Shown here: positions 1 to 10,578 of the stretch, one piece after another | Numbering within the stretch: the stretch's first letter is position 1 | Layout: every line of letters begins with the position of its first letter | Assembly: GCA_965222335.1 (NCBI GenBank) | Contig: OZ244944.1 | Coordinates: 2,294,001 to 2,358,000, forward strand | DNA from: G965222335 sp965222335 | GTDB lineage: Bacteria > Pseudomonadota > Gammaproteobacteria > Pseudomonadales > Halieaceae | Direction of reading: 5' to 3' | DNA length: 64,000 nucleotides | Notes under the pieces: generated by a model | The model's database searches: none | The model's input: the letters and a program-made list of their open reading frames with translations, nothing else | What the model was told of the DNA's origin: nothing | Position numbers and translations under genes: made by a program

Positions 1-1974
<1,974 letters not shown>

Positions 1975-1998
1975 CGCCCTCGTGGCAGGATTTTGCTT

Positions 1999-3420
1999 AT
2001 GAGTAACCGCTTGGCCAACAACTTCCAGTTTATCGATGTCGGGCGCAATGACCCGGAGAAGAAGACCCTGGAAGCGCGCAAGACCGAGTACGTCGAGATT
2101 TACGAATCCTTCACCGCGGAAGAGGCGGCGGAGCAGTCTCACCGTTGCATCGAGTGCGGCAACCCCTACTGTGAGTGGAAGTGCCCGGTACACAACTTCA
2201 TCCCCAACTGGCTGAAGCTGGTGTCCGAGGGCAACCTGTTCGAGGCGGCGGAGCTGAGCCACCAGACCAACACCCTGCCCGAGGTCTGCGGCCGGGTCTG
2301 CCCCCAGGATCGCCTGTGCGAAGGTGCCTGCACCCTTAACGACGGTTTTGGCGCGGTCACCATCGGCTCCTCGGAGAAGTACATTACCGATACCGCCCTG
2401 GCCATGGGCTGGCGCCCGGACATGTCCCGGGTGGTGGACACCGGCAAGCGGGTGGCCATTATCGGGGCCGGGCCCGCGGGCCTCGGCTGTGCCGACGTGC
2501 TGGCGCGGGCGGGCGTGAAGCCGGTGGTGTTTGACCGCTATCCCGAGATTGGCGGCCTGCTGACCTTCGGCATTCCCGAATTCAAGCTGGAAAAGTCGGT
2601 CATGACCCGGCGCCGGGAGGTGTTCGAGGGCATGGGTATCGAGTTCCGCCTCAACACCGAGGTGGGCCGCGACATCAGCGCGCAGGAACTGATGGACGAG
2701 TACGACGCCGTCTTCCTGGGCATGGGAACCTACAAGTACATGCGCGGCGGCTTCCCGGGGGAAAACCTCCCGGGGGTGGTCGAGGCGCTGCCCTACCTGG
2801 TGGGCAACGTGAACCACAACCTCGGCTTCGAGCAGGACTCCAAGGCCTATGTGAACCTCAAGGGCAAGCGCGTCGTGGTGCTGGGCGGCGGCGACACCGC
2901 CATGGACTGCGTGCGCACCGCGGTGCGGCAGCAGGCGGAGCACGTGATCTGCGCCTACCGCCGCGACGAGGAGAACATGCCCGGCTCCCGGCGCGAGGTG
3001 AAAAACGCGCGGGAAGAGGGCGTGGAGTTCCTGTTTAACCGCCAGCCGATCGAGGTGGTAGAGTACTTCGGCCAGGCCTGCGGGGTGAAACTGGTGCAGA
3101 CCCGCCTGGGCGAGCCGGACGAGGGCGGACGCCGGCGCCCGGAGCCCGTTCCCGGCAGTGAGCAGGTGCTGGAAGCGGACGCGGTGATCATCGCCTTCGG
3201 TTTCCAGCCCGACCCGCCGCCCTGGTTCGAGGATGTCTCGGTGGAGCTTAACGACTGGCAGGGCGTGGTGGCCCCGGAAGAGCAGGCTTACCGATTCCAG
3301 ACCACCAACCCCAAGGTGTTTGCCGGCGGCGACATGGTGCGCGGCTCCGACCTGGTGGTGACCGCGATCTGGGAGGGGCGCCAGGCCGCCGAGGGCATGC
3401 TCGATTATCTCGGCGTCTGA
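1999..3420 (+). CDS. gltD: Glutamate synthase small subunit
   Basis: Flavoprotein beta subunit of GOGAT that passes electrons from NADPH to GltB. The N-terminus carries cysteine-rich cluster motifs (CIECGNPYCEWKCP, CGRVCPQDRLCEGAC), followed by an FAD-binding GAGPAGLGCADVLARAG near residue 155 and an NAD(P)-binding VVVLGGGDTAMDC near residue 297, then AGGDMVRGSDLVVTA near the end. At 473 residues it matches the family. The ATG at 1999 gives the normal N-terminus (MSNRLANNFQFIDVGR); a TTG two codons upstream is less likely. It lies 24 nt after gltB and 45 nt before hemE, an order also known in Pseudomonas. Confidence 0.97.
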   Translation: MSNRLANNFQFIDVGRNDPEKKTLEARKTEYVEIYESFTAEEAAEQSHRCIECGNPYCEWKCPVHNFIPNWLKLVSEGNLFEAAELSHQTNTLPEVCGRVCPQDRLCEGACTLNDGFGAVTIGSSEKYITDTALAMGWRPDMSRVVDTGKRVAIIGAGPAGLGCADVLARAGVKPVVFDRYPEIGGLLTFGIPEFKLEKSVMTRRREVFEGMGIEFRLNTEVGRDISAQELMDEYDAVFLGMGTYKYMRGGFPGENLPGVVEALPYLVGNVNHNLGFEQDSKAYVNLKGKRVVVLGGGDTAMDCVRTAVRQQAEHVICAYRRDEENMPGSRREVKNAREEGVEFLFNRQPIEVVEYFGQACGVKLVQTRLGEPDEGGRRRPEPVPGSEQVLEADAVIIAFGFQPDPPPWFEDVSVELNDWQGVVAPEEQAYRFQTTNPKVFAGGDMVRGSDLVVTAIWEGRQAAEGMLDYLGV

Positions 3421-3465
3421 TGACTCCGGCGCGTAAGGCAACAAGACTTTTATTTGGGAGCCATT

Positions 3466-4533
3466 GTGACCGAACTCAAGAATGACCGTTTCCTGCGGGC
3501 GCTGATGCGTGAGCCCGTGGATCGTACCCCGATCTGGATGATGCGCCAGGCGGGCCGCTACCTGCCCGAGTACCGCGCCACCCGCAGCGAGGCCGGGTCC
3601 TTCCTCGACCTGTGCAAGAATGCGGACCTTGCCTGCGAGGTCACCCTGCAGCCCCTGCGTCGCTACCCGATGGACGCGGCGATCCTGTTCTCCGACATCC
3701 TCACCATCCCCGACGCACTCGGCCTGGGCCTGTATTTCGAGGAGGGGGAGGGGCCGCGCTTTCGCAAGACCGTGCGTTCGGAGGAGGACCTCAAGGGCCT
3801 GAATGATTTCAAGGCCGCCGATAACCTCGACTACGTGATGAACGCGGTGAGCACCATCCGCCGGGAACTGAGCGGCAGCGTGCCGCTGATCGGTTTCTCC
3901 GGCAGTCCCTGGACCCTGGCCACCTACATGGTGGAGGGGGGCTCTTCCAAGGACTTCCGGCGGGTGAAGGCGATGGCCTACGACCAGCCGGAGCTGATGC
4001 ACCAGCTGCTCTCGGTGCTCGCGGATGCGGTGGCAGACTACCTCGCGGAGCAGGTAAAGGCCGGGGCCCAGGCCCTGCAGATCTTCGACACCTGGGGCGG
4101 CGCCCTGAGTGCCGCCGGCTACAAGGAGTACTCCCTGAAGTACATGCAGCGGGTGATTTCCCGCCTGCCCATGGAAGCGGATGGCCGGCGGGTGCCGGTG
4201 ATCGTGTTTACCAAGGGCGGGGGCCAGTGGCTGCCGGCGATCGCCGACTGCGGCGCCCAGGCCGTGGGTATCGACTGGACCACGGAAATCAGTGTCGCCC
4301 GCGCCCAGGTGGGCGAGCAGGTGGCACTGCAGGGCAATATGGATCCGGCGATGCTGTACGCCTCACCGGCGCGAATTCGCGAGGAAGTGAGCAATATTCT
4401 CGCCAGCTACGGCCATGGACCGGGGCACGTGTTCAACCTCGGCCACGGTATCACCCCGGAGGTCGACCCGGATCACGTAACCGCCTTTGTCGACGCGGTG
4501 CAGGAGCTCTCCCCCCAGTACCACCACGACTAA
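3466..4533 (+). CDS. hemE: Uroporphyrinogen decarboxylase
   Basis: Cytosolic haem-pathway enzyme converting uroporphyrinogen III to coproporphyrinogen III. The signature WMMRQAGRYLPEYR, the LCKNADLACEVTLQPLRRY block and GLGHGI-type end (NLGHGITPEVDPDHV) are intact over 355 residues. The start is taken as GTG at 3466 because the protein then begins VTELKNDRFLRAL, as family members do, and a GGGAG ribosome site sits about 6 nt upstream; a TTG at 3454 would add four residues. It follows gltD by 45 nt and may be read from the same transcript. Confidence 0.95.
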   Translation: MTELKNDRFLRALMREPVDRTPIWMMRQAGRYLPEYRATRSEAGSFLDLCKNADLACEVTLQPLRRYPMDAAILFSDILTIPDALGLGLYFEEGEGPRFRKTVRSEEDLKGLNDFKAADNLDYVMNAVSTIRRELSGSVPLIGFSGSPWTLATYMVEGGSSKDFRRVKAMAYDQPELMHQLLSVLADAVADYLAEQVKAGAQALQIFDTWGGALSAAGYKEYSLKYMQRVISRLPMEADGRRVPVIVFTKGGGQWLPAIADCGAQAVGIDWTTEISVARAQVGEQVALQGNMDPAMLYASPARIREEVSNILASYGHGPGHVFNLGHGITPEVDPDHVTAFVDAVQELSPQYHHD

Positions 4534-4540
4534 GGTGCAG

Positions 4541-4648
4541 GGCCGAATTCATTCGGCCTCACCCGCAACGCGACCCCGCTGACCCATACCTTGTAGGGCC
4601 GAATTCATTCGGCCTCACACCTCATTCGGCCCTACACGTCATTCGGCC
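4541..4648. repeat. Short palindromic intergenic repeats (REP-like)
   Basis: Two identical 18-bp inverted repeats, GGCCGAATTCATTCGGCC, lie at 4541-4558 and 4597-4614. Two further half-copies, TCATTCGGCC, follow at 4622-4631 and 4639-4648. Each full copy can form an 8-bp stem with a 2-nt centre. They lie between the convergent hemE and cysE genes. No T-run follows, so they are better described as REP-like elements than as a classical terminator, though they could protect or end the hemE transcript. Confidence 0.7.
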
Positions 4649-4670
4649 TTACCGATCCGGCCAGGCTGCC

Positions 4671-5501
4671 CTAGCCCGTTTTCTTGCGCTCGGTGTCGCG
4701 CTCGCTGTCACCATTGCAGGGAAAACCGTGGTCCATTTCCAGCGCCGGTGACTCCGACGATGGCCGGCCCACCACCCGCGCCGGGACCCCGGCCACGGTG
4801 GTGTGGGGCGGGACATCCTGCAGCACCACGCTGCCGGCGCCGACCTTGGCGCCGTCGCCCACCTTGATATTCCCCAGGATCTTGGCCCCGGCGCTGATCA
4901 GCACCCCATGGCCGATCTTGGGGTGGCGATCGCCGTCTTCCTTGCCGGTGCCGCCGAGGGTCACCGACTGCAGGATGGACACGTTGTTCCCCACCACCGC
5001 GGTCTCGCCGATCACCAGCCCGGTGGCGTGGTCCAGCATCAGGCCGTGGCCGAGGCGGGCATTGGGGTGAATGTCCACGGCGAACTCGGTGGACATCCGG
5101 TTCTGGAAGAACAGGGCCAGGGAATGGCGCTCCTGGCGCCACAGCCAGTGGGCCACGCGATGGGTCTGCAGCGCGTGAAAGCCCTTGAAGTAGAGGAAGG
5201 GGATATACAGTTCTTGGCAGGCGGAGTCGCGCTCCATGACCGCGAGCAGGTCCGCGCGCACCGTCTCGCGCAGGCAGCTGTCGTCCTTGAGGGCCTCCTG
5301 CATCACCTCGCGCAGCAGCAGGGAGGAGGCCGCGGGGCTGTCCAGCTGGTTGGCGAGGTGAAAGCTGAGCGCGCGCTCAAGTTTGGAATGATTGAGAATC
5401 GTCGCGTGCAGGAAGCTGGCCAGGATCGGCTCCTTGGCCGCCTGTCGCGCGGTTTCCTCGCGAATCCGGTCCCAGACCGGGTCGCTCTTCTTCGGTGTCA
5501 T
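4671..5501 (-). CDS. cysE: Serine O-acetyltransferase
   Basis: Acetylates serine with acetyl-CoA to O-acetylserine, the committed step to cysteine. The N-terminal helical domain is followed by a left-handed beta-helix with MLDHATGLVIGETAVVGNNV and GGTGKEDGDRHPKIGHGV, ending in VPPHTTVAGVPARVVG, the CysE signature. The chosen ATG at 5501 (MTPKKSDPVWDRIREE) has AAGAGGT upstream; a longer open frame to 5558 lacks support. At 276 residues it matches the enterobacterial protein. It stands alone on the minus strand, convergent with hemE. Confidence 0.95.
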   Translation of the reverse strand: MTPKKSDPVWDRIREETARQAAKEPILASFLHATILNHSKLERALSFHLANQLDSPAASSLLLREVMQEALKDDSCLRETVRADLLAVMERDSACQELYIPFLYFKGFHALQTHRVAHWLWRQERHSLALFFQNRMSTEFAVDIHPNARLGHGLMLDHATGLVIGETAVVGNNVSILQSVTLGGTGKEDGDRHPKIGHGVLISAGAKILGNIKVGDGAKVGAGSVVLQDVPPHTTVAGVPARVVGRPSSESPALEMDHGFPCNGDSERDTERKKTG

Positions 5502-5603
5502 CTCGCTACCTCTTGTACATGCGTGCCCTTTGGCAAGTGGGCACTGTAGACCATTCACCGCGGTCCGTCACGGCAACGGCCGCCGCGGCAGCGGCCGCCA
5601 CGG

Positions 5604-6269
5604 CTAGGAGCGGGGTTCGCAGTGCGCACGGAAGCGCCACAGGTCATGCCCGCTGCGCTGGTACTTGGCCTCGAACAGGGTCAGGGGGTCTGACCCCTTT
5701 TTGACTGTGGTGATACGGCCCCGACAGCCCGCCAGGTTCAGGGCAGTCCCAAACTCCTCCACGTACAGCTGCCAGTTGGAGCGCAGCTCCAGGGTACCCC
5801 CCAGGGCGAGCAGGTTGGCCAGGGCCGGATGCCCGTGCACCCGCCGCTGCAGGTGGGCCGCCTTGGGCCAGGGGTTGGGATACAGCAGGTAATGGTAAGC
5901 CACGGTCCAGGCCTGGGTTTCCACCAGGGCCCAGATGTCCTCGCAGTCGGCCTGCAGCAGGAGATAGTTATCCGCCTCGCCCGCCACGTGGCGCCCCAGG
6001 CGATGGGCGGACTTGTCGATGCCCACCACCAGGTGATCCGGGTGGGCGGCCGCCAGGCGCGCACTGCTGCGCCCGGTACCGCAGAAGGAATCCAGTACCA
6101 GGGGCCGGGGTGCGGCGTCCTGCCGCGCCAGCAGCGCGCGGAAGGCCTCGCGGCTGTGGGCGCTCACCGGGCGCAGGTGGCGCCGCTGCAGGTGGCGCGC
6201 CACCACCTCCGCCAGGCGCGGATGCAGGAACCGCTGGTTGCTGCTTACGGGGCGAGAGTCGGCTTGCAA
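5604..6269 (-). CDS. TrmB-like SAM-dependent methyltransferase
   Basis: A class I methyltransferase resembling tRNA (guanine-N7) methyltransferases: SAM-binding DSFCGTGRSSARLA, then VVGIDKSAHRLGRH, an acidic LLQADCEDIW and the LLYPNPWPKAAHLQRRVHG segment typical of TrmB (PNPWPK). The open frame extends to a possible ATG at 6341, but TTG at 6269 has AGGAGC 9 nt upstream and gives an N-terminus (QADSRPVSSNQRFLHP) more like relatives. The C-terminus holds KKGSDPL, encoded by a palindromic GGGGTCTGACCCC segment that looks inserted. It may be a TrmB paralogue rather than the housekeeping enzyme. Divergent from the acyltransferase at 6386. Confidence 0.8.
   Translation of the reverse strand: MQADSRPVSSNQRFLHPRLAEVVARHLQRRHLRPVSAHSREAFRALLARQDAAPRPLVLDSFCGTGRSSARLAAAHPDHLVVGIDKSAHRLGRHVAGEADNYLLLQADCEDIWALVETQAWTVAYHYLLYPNPWPKAAHLQRRVHGHPALANLLALGGTLELRSNWQLYVEEFGTALNLAGCRGRITTVKKGSDPLTLFEAKYQRSGHDLWRFRAHCEPRS
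5685..5697. repeat. Palindrome inside the TrmB-like gene
   Basis: GGGGTCTGACCCC is a perfect inverted repeat around one central base, followed on the + strand by TTTTT (5698-5702). It sits inside the reading frame and encodes part of KKGSDPL. The same word is a common dispersed palindrome in proteobacterial genomes (from memory), so this copy may have been inserted in frame. Confidence 0.6.
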
Positions 6270-6385
6270 AAGGGCAAAGCTCCTGTAACAGTGAGCGCCA
6301 CCGCCCGGGCAGCGCTGGAGCCGGACTGGCACACATCGCATGATAAACGGGCACTCCCCGCTGTGCCATTGGATGACCTCGTAAC

Positions 6386-7114
6386 ATGCGAAAGGACCTG
6401 CGCCCCTACTGGCTGAAGAAAGCCTACCTGAAGTGCCGCAGCTGGTACGTGGATTACTTCCTGCGTCCGGAATGCGTGACCCTCGGCCCCTACCCCACGA
6501 TCATGAAGCCCTGGTACGTGCATATCTCGGGGCCCAATATCCACATCGGCCGCAGCTTCACCGCGATCGGTGAGCCCATGCACCGGGTGGAGATCGGCGT
6601 CTGGGGCCGGGAGGAGGGCGCCGGCCGGGTGGATATTGGCGACTGCGTGCTGATGAGCCCGGGCTCGAGGATCAGCGCCAGCGACGAGATCGTGATCGGC
6701 GATGGCACCATGCTCGCCAACGGCGCCTACATCACCGACTCGGACTGGCACACCATCTACGACCGCACCCGGCGCGACGAGCGGGTAACCCCGGTGCACA
6801 TCGGCCGCAATGTCTGGCTGGGCGACCACGCCACCGTGCTCAAGGGCGTGACCATCGGCGACAACTCGGTGGTGGCGGCGCGCGCCGTGGTCACCCGGGA
6901 TGTGCCGGCCAACGTGGTGGTGGCGGGCAATCCCGCGCGGGTGGTCAAGGAGCTCGATCCGGAGCGCGAGTTCGTCACCCGCATGGACTACTTCGCCGAC
7001 CCCGCCGGGCTCGAGCGGTTTTTCGACCAGGTGGACCGCGAAGTGCTTGCGGGTAACTCCCTCCTGCGCTGGCTCTGGTCGGTGATCTACCCCGCCTCCC
7101 GCCGCGGCCTATAG
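6386..7114 (+). CDS. Hexapeptide-repeat acyltransferase
   Basis: A left-handed beta-helix acyltransferase of about 242 residues. Imperfect hexapeptide repeats run from about residue 45 to 180 (ISGPNIHIG, VDIGDCVLMSPGSRISASDEIVIGDGTMLANGAYI, VHIGRNVWLGDHATVLKGVTIGDNSVVAARAVV) and end in VPANVVVAGNPARVVK, the usual acetyltransferase cap. A DSDWHTIYD segment carries the probable catalytic histidine. The acceptor cannot be named; relatives act on sugars, amino acids or surface polymers. The gene overlaps the 3' end of srkA by 6 nt on the opposite strand and is divergent from the TrmB-like gene. Confidence 0.85.
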   Translation: MRKDLRPYWLKKAYLKCRSWYVDYFLRPECVTLGPYPTIMKPWYVHISGPNIHIGRSFTAIGEPMHRVEIGVWGREEGAGRVDIGDCVLMSPGSRISASDEIVIGDGTMLANGAYITDSDWHTIYDRTRRDERVTPVHIGRNVWLGDHATVLKGVTIGDNSVVAARAVVTRDVPANVVVAGNPARVVKELDPEREFVTRMDYFADPAGLERFFDQVDREVLAGNSLLRWLWSVIYPASRRGL

Positions 7115-8095
7115 CAGCCGCAGGGGTTCCTCCTGCAGCGCCGCCAGCTGCTCGCGCAGTTCCAGGATGTGGTCCGCCCAGTAGCGCTCGGTGTTGAACC
7201 AGGTGAAGCTGCGGGGGAAGGCCGGGTCCTCCCAGCGCCGCGCCAGCCAGGCGGCGTAATGCACCAGGCGCATGGTGCGCAGGGCCTCGACCCAGCGCAG
7301 CTGGCGCGGGTCGAAATCGGCGAACTCGTTGTAGCCCTCGATCAGCTCCGCCAGCTGCAGCTCCCGCGCCGGGCGCTCGCCGTTGAGGAACATCCACAGG
7401 TCCTGGATCGCCGGGGCCATGCAGCAGTCGTCCAGGTCGACGAAATGGGCGGTGTCGTCGCGCCAGAGGATATTGCCGATATGGCAGTCGCCGTGCACCC
7501 GCAGCAGGTCCTCGTCGCGGACCTCGCCGTACAGGGTCTCAACCGCCTTCAGCAAATCCGCGGTCAGGGACTCGTAGGCCGGGCGCAGCTCCCCGGGGAT
7601 AAAGCCGTCGAGCAGGTATTCCCGGCAGTCCCCCAGCATGGTCTGCACGGACAGGGTGACCCGGTGGCGGAAGCGCTCGCTGCGGCCCACGTTGTGGATG
7701 CGCCCGAGGGTGCGCCCGAGCACCAGCATGTTGTCGAGGTTGTCCAGCTCAGGCGGGTAGCCGCCGCGGCGGGGAAACAGGGCGAAACGAAAACCCTCGA
7801 AGCTGTGCAGGGTCTCGCCGGCCTCGTTGACCAGGGGCGCGACCACGGAGATCTCCGCGTCCTGCAGGGCCAGGGCGAAGGCGTGCTCCTCGGCGATCTG
7901 GGCGTCGCTCCAGCGCTCGGGGCGATAGAACTTGGCGATCAGCGGCAGCTGATCCTCGATCCCCACCTGGTAGACCCGGTTCTCGTAGCTGTTGAGGGCC
8001 AGCAGGCGCGCATCGCACAGGTAGCCCGCGGATTCCACGGCATCGATGATCCGGTCCGGGGACAGGCGCTCGTAGGGGTGCACGGTCGTGCTCAT
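7109..8095 (-). CDS. srkA: SrkA (YihE)-type stress-response protein kinase
   Basis: Aminoglycoside-phosphotransferase-fold Ser/Thr kinase linked to envelope and oxidative stress in enterobacteria. It shows the ATP-side lysine in LPLIAKFYRP (about residue 55), the catalytic HGDCHIGN loop (201-208) and the metal-binding FVDLDDC (218-223). At 328 residues it is full length. Its ATG overlaps the modC stop by 4 nt, so it is translationally coupled to modABC, an unexpected partner. The family assignment is firm; its role with the molybdate genes is unknown. Confidence 0.9.
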   Translation of the reverse strand: MSTTVHPYERLSPDRIIDAVESAGYLCDARLLALNSYENRVYQVGIEDQLPLIAKFYRPERWSDAQIAEEHAFALALQDAEISVVAPLVNEAGETLHSFEGFRFALFPRRGGYPPELDNLDNMLVLGRTLGRIHNVGRSERFRHRVTLSVQTMLGDCREYLLDGFIPGELRPAYESLTADLLKAVETLYGEVRDEDLLRVHGDCHIGNILWRDDTAHFVDLDDCCMAPAIQDLWMFLNGERPARELQLAELIEGYNEFADFDPRQLRWVEALRTMRLVHYAAWLARRWEDPAFPRSFTWFNTERYWADHILELREQLAALQEEPLRLL

Positions 8096-9174
8096 GGCAG
8101 ATCCTCGGACAGCAGGGCGGCGCTCTTGACCTGGGCGTAGAGTGCGTCCCCCGGGGCCAGCGCCAGTTGCGCCGCGGAGCGGCGGGTAATGCGGGCCAGC
8201 AGGTACTGGTCACCCAGGGCCAGGCGCAGCAGCACCCGGGTGTCGCCGCTGCGCTCCAGTTCCGCCACCGTGACCGGCAGGATATTCAGGATGCTGCTGT
8301 CCTGGGGGTAGCTGCGGCACAGGCTGACATCCCGGGCCGGGATGCGCAGCCGCCGGCGCTGCCCCGGGGCGCCCTCGAGGCGGTTGACCCACAGGGTCTG
8401 GCCGGCGATGCGCAGCCCGCTGAGGCCGTATTCTTCGTCCTGGCTTGCCAGCTCCGCCTCCACCACCGCCGCGGCCCGCTCTTCATGGGCCAGGGGGGTA
8501 TCGATGCGGCTGCACAGGTCCAGCAGGGAACCGCTGGCCACCACCTCGCCCTGCTCCAGCAGGAGCATGCGGTCGGCCAGCTGGCAGACTTCCTCCACGT
8601 CGTGGCTGACGTAGAGCATGGGGATGCCGCCCTCGGTCACCGCTTGCTGCAGGCCGCTGACGCAGCGCTGGCGGCTGGCGGCGTCGAGGTTGGCCAGGGG
8701 TTCGTCCAGCAGCAGCAGGCGCGGCGCGGCGAGCAGGGCGCGGCCGATGGCCACCCGCTGGGCCTGGCCCGCGGACAGGGTATTCACCGAGCGCGCCAGC
8801 AGGGACTCCAGGTCGAACCAGCGAATCACCGCTTCCCGGGTCACCGGACCCGCGCCCCGTCGCCGGGCGCCGAAGTCGAGGTTGCCGGCCACGTCCAGGT
8901 GCGGAAACAGCCGCGCATCCTGGAACACGAAACCGATATCCCGGCGCCAGCTGGGCAGGTACTGCCGCTCACCCTGCCAGGGGGTGTCGGCGAACAGGAT
9001 ACGGCTGCCCGCGCTGGCCCGGCGCAGCCCGGCGATACAGTGCAGCAGGGTGGTCTTGCCGCTGCCGCTGGGGCCGTGCACCGCGGTGACCCCGGCGAGG
9101 GGCAGGTCCGCCTGCACCCGCAGGTGAAAACCGTCGTCCCCCGGGCAGTCGAGGGCCAGCTGCAGCTCGCTCAC
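8092..9174 (-). CDS. modC: Molybdate ABC transporter ATPase
   Basis: Cytoplasmic ATPase that drives ModABC molybdate uptake. The Walker A HGPSGSGKTTLL lies near residues 34-44, the ABC signature is LSAGQAQR (133-140, with A for the usual second G), followed by LLLLDEPLANLD and the H-loop YVSHDVEE. The last ~70 residues (SILNILPVTVAELE onward) are a Mop/TOBE molybdate-sensing domain. It overlaps modB and srkA by 4 nt each. Family length is normal at 360 residues. Confidence 0.95.
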   Translation of the reverse strand: MSELQLALDCPGDDGFHLRVQADLPLAGVTAVHGPSGSGKTTLLHCIAGLRRASAGSRILFADTPWQGERQYLPSWRRDIGFVFQDARLFPHLDVAGNLDFGARRRGAGPVTREAVIRWFDLESLLARSVNTLSAGQAQRVAIGRALLAAPRLLLLDEPLANLDAASRQRCVSGLQQAVTEGGIPMLYVSHDVEEVCQLADRMLLLEQGEVVASGSLLDLCSRIDTPLAHEERAAAVVEAELASQDEEYGLSGLRIAGQTLWVNRLEGAPGQRRRLRIPARDVSLCRSYPQDSSILNILPVTVAELERSGDTRVLLRLALGDQYLLARITRRSAAQLALAPGDALYAQVKSAALLSEDLP

Positions 9175-9845
9175 GGCAGCACCTGCCAGCGACCGTTGCG
9201 GCGGTAGAGGTAGAACAGCAGCAGCAGGGAGAACACCACCAGGCCCGCGGCCAGGCGGTGGGCCTCGGCAAATTGCAGGGTTTCCACGTAATCGTACAGG
9301 GCCACCGAGACCACCCGCGTTTCCCCCGGGATGTTGCCGCCTATCATCAGGATCACGCCGAATTCACCCACGGTGTGGGCAAAGCCCAGGCTGGCGGCCA
9401 CCAGGAACTGCGGGCGGGTCATCGGCAGCACCACCGCGCGGAACTGCTGCAGGGGATTTGCCCCGAGGGTGGCGGCGGCCTGCAGCAGGCCCGCGGGTAC
9501 CCGGCTGAAGGCCGCCTGCAGGGGCTGCACCACAAAGGGCAGGGAGTAAATCACCGAGCCGATCACCAGGGCGCTGAAGCTGAAAGCCAGCTGCTCGCCG
9601 GTGAGTGAGGCCCAGGCCCGCCCCACCGGGGTGTCCGGGGCCAGCATCAGCAGCAGGTAGAAGCCGAGCACCGTGGGCGGCAGCACCAGGGGCATGGCCA
9701 CCAGTGACTGCACCAGGGCGCGGCCGTTGCCCTCGCCCCGGGACAGCCACCAGGCCAGGGGCGTGCCCAGCAGGATCAGCCATACGGTAGTGACCCCGGC
9801 CAGGGCCAGGGTCAGGGTGATGGCATCGATTTCAGCGGCGGTCAT
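9171..9845 (-). CDS. modB: Molybdate ABC transporter permease
   Basis: Inner-membrane permease with about five hydrophobic segments. The cytoplasmic coupling loop is visible as LLQAAATLGANPLQQFRAVVLPMTRP (the EAA-type motif in shortened form), the contact site for ModC. Its 224 residues match ModB. Start and stop overlap modA and modC by 4 nt each (ATGA-type), so expression is coupled. Confidence 0.94.
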   Translation of the reverse strand: MTAAEIDAITLTLALAGVTTVWLILLGTPLAWWLSRGEGNGRALVQSLVAMPLVLPPTVLGFYLLLMLAPDTPVGRAWASLTGEQLAFSFSALVIGSVIYSLPFVVQPLQAAFSRVPAGLLQAAATLGANPLQQFRAVVLPMTRPQFLVAASLGFAHTVGEFGVILMIGGNIPGETRVVSVALYDYVETLQFAEAHRLAAGLVVFSLLLLFYLYRRNGRWQVLP

Positions 9846-10537
9846 GGGCAGCTATCGTAGCCTTTTCCCAGGATCGCCGCCTGGATTTCGGGGCTGCGCA
9901 GCCAGTCGAGGTAGGCCCGGGCCGCCGGATTATCGGCGCCGCGCTTGAGCAGGGCCGCGTGCTGGGCGATCGGCGCGTGCCAAGTGGCGGGTACCGCCAG
10001 GCCCGGCGCCAGGGCCCGGGGCACCAGGGCCAGGTCCACCGCACCGCTGTGCCAGAACTGGTAGGCCTGCACCGCGTTGTTGCCCAGTACCTGCTTGCGC
10101 GGTGCCCCGGCGGCAAAGGCCGCGCGTGCCAGCACCTGCTTGGCGGCGCGACCGTAGGGCGCGGTGGCGGGGTTGGCGATGGCGAGGCTGCGGCCGGGTT
10201 CCGCGAGGGCGGCAAAGTCCCCGGCGCCCACCAGCACCAGGCGACCCAGGGCGTAGCAGGCGGGCTCGCTGGCGAGCCCCGCGGCAGCCAGGCGGGCGGG
10301 GGAGTCGGCATCAGCCGCCAGCAGGACATCAAAGGGCGCGCCGTGCAGCACCTGGCTGTGCAGGACCCCGGTGGAGGCGCTGCTGAGGGAGACCGCCACG
10401 CCGGCTTGCTGCTCGAAGCGCGGGTTCAGCGCCTCCAGTACCTGGCGGAAATTGGCCGCCACCGCGACCTGCAGCGGGGCCTCGGCGCGGGCGCCGAAGG
10501 CCAGGGTCAGGAGCAGCAGCAGGGCGCAGCGTCGCAT
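9842..10537 (-). CDS. modA: Molybdate-binding periplasmic protein
   Basis: Secreted binding protein for molybdate or tungstate. The first ~18 residues form a signal peptide (MRRCALLLLLTLAFGARA, then EAPLQVAVAANF). The mature part has the family motifs VAVAANFRQVLEAL, SSASTGVLHSQVLHGAPFDVLLAADA and NPATAPYGRAAKQVL. At 231 residues it is slightly short but complete. The ribosome site (GAGAG, about 8 nt before the ATG) lies within a 13-bp tandem repeat that also contains the comF stop codon. Confidence 0.93.
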   Translation of the reverse strand: MRRCALLLLLTLAFGARAEAPLQVAVAANFRQVLEALNPRFEQQAGVAVSLSSASTGVLHSQVLHGAPFDVLLAADADSPARLAAAGLASEPACYALGRLVLVGAGDFAALAEPGRSLAIANPATAPYGRAAKQVLARAAFAAGAPRKQVLGNNAVQAYQFWHSGAVDLALVPRALAPGLAVPATWHAPIAQHAALLKRGADNPAARAYLDWLRSPEIQAAILGKGYDSCP

Positions 10538-10540
10538 CGC

Positions 10541-10578
10541 GGTTCTCTCAGACGGTTCTCTCAGGCTGTTCTCTCAGG
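10541..10578. repeat. Three 13-bp tandem repeats in the modA leader
   Basis: Three near-identical copies of (G/T)GTTCTCTCAG(A/G)C occur at 10541-10553, 10554-10566 and 10567-10578. On the minus strand each reads CTGAGAGAAC, so each offers a GAGAG Shine-Dalgarno-like word; the first copy in the direction of transcription contains the comF stop codon and the last serves as the modA ribosome site. Confidence 0.8.

Noticed and set aside
10538..10573. Molybdenum-cofactor riboswitch ahead of modA
   Set aside because: The gap between comF and modA is only 36 nt and consists of tandem repeats.
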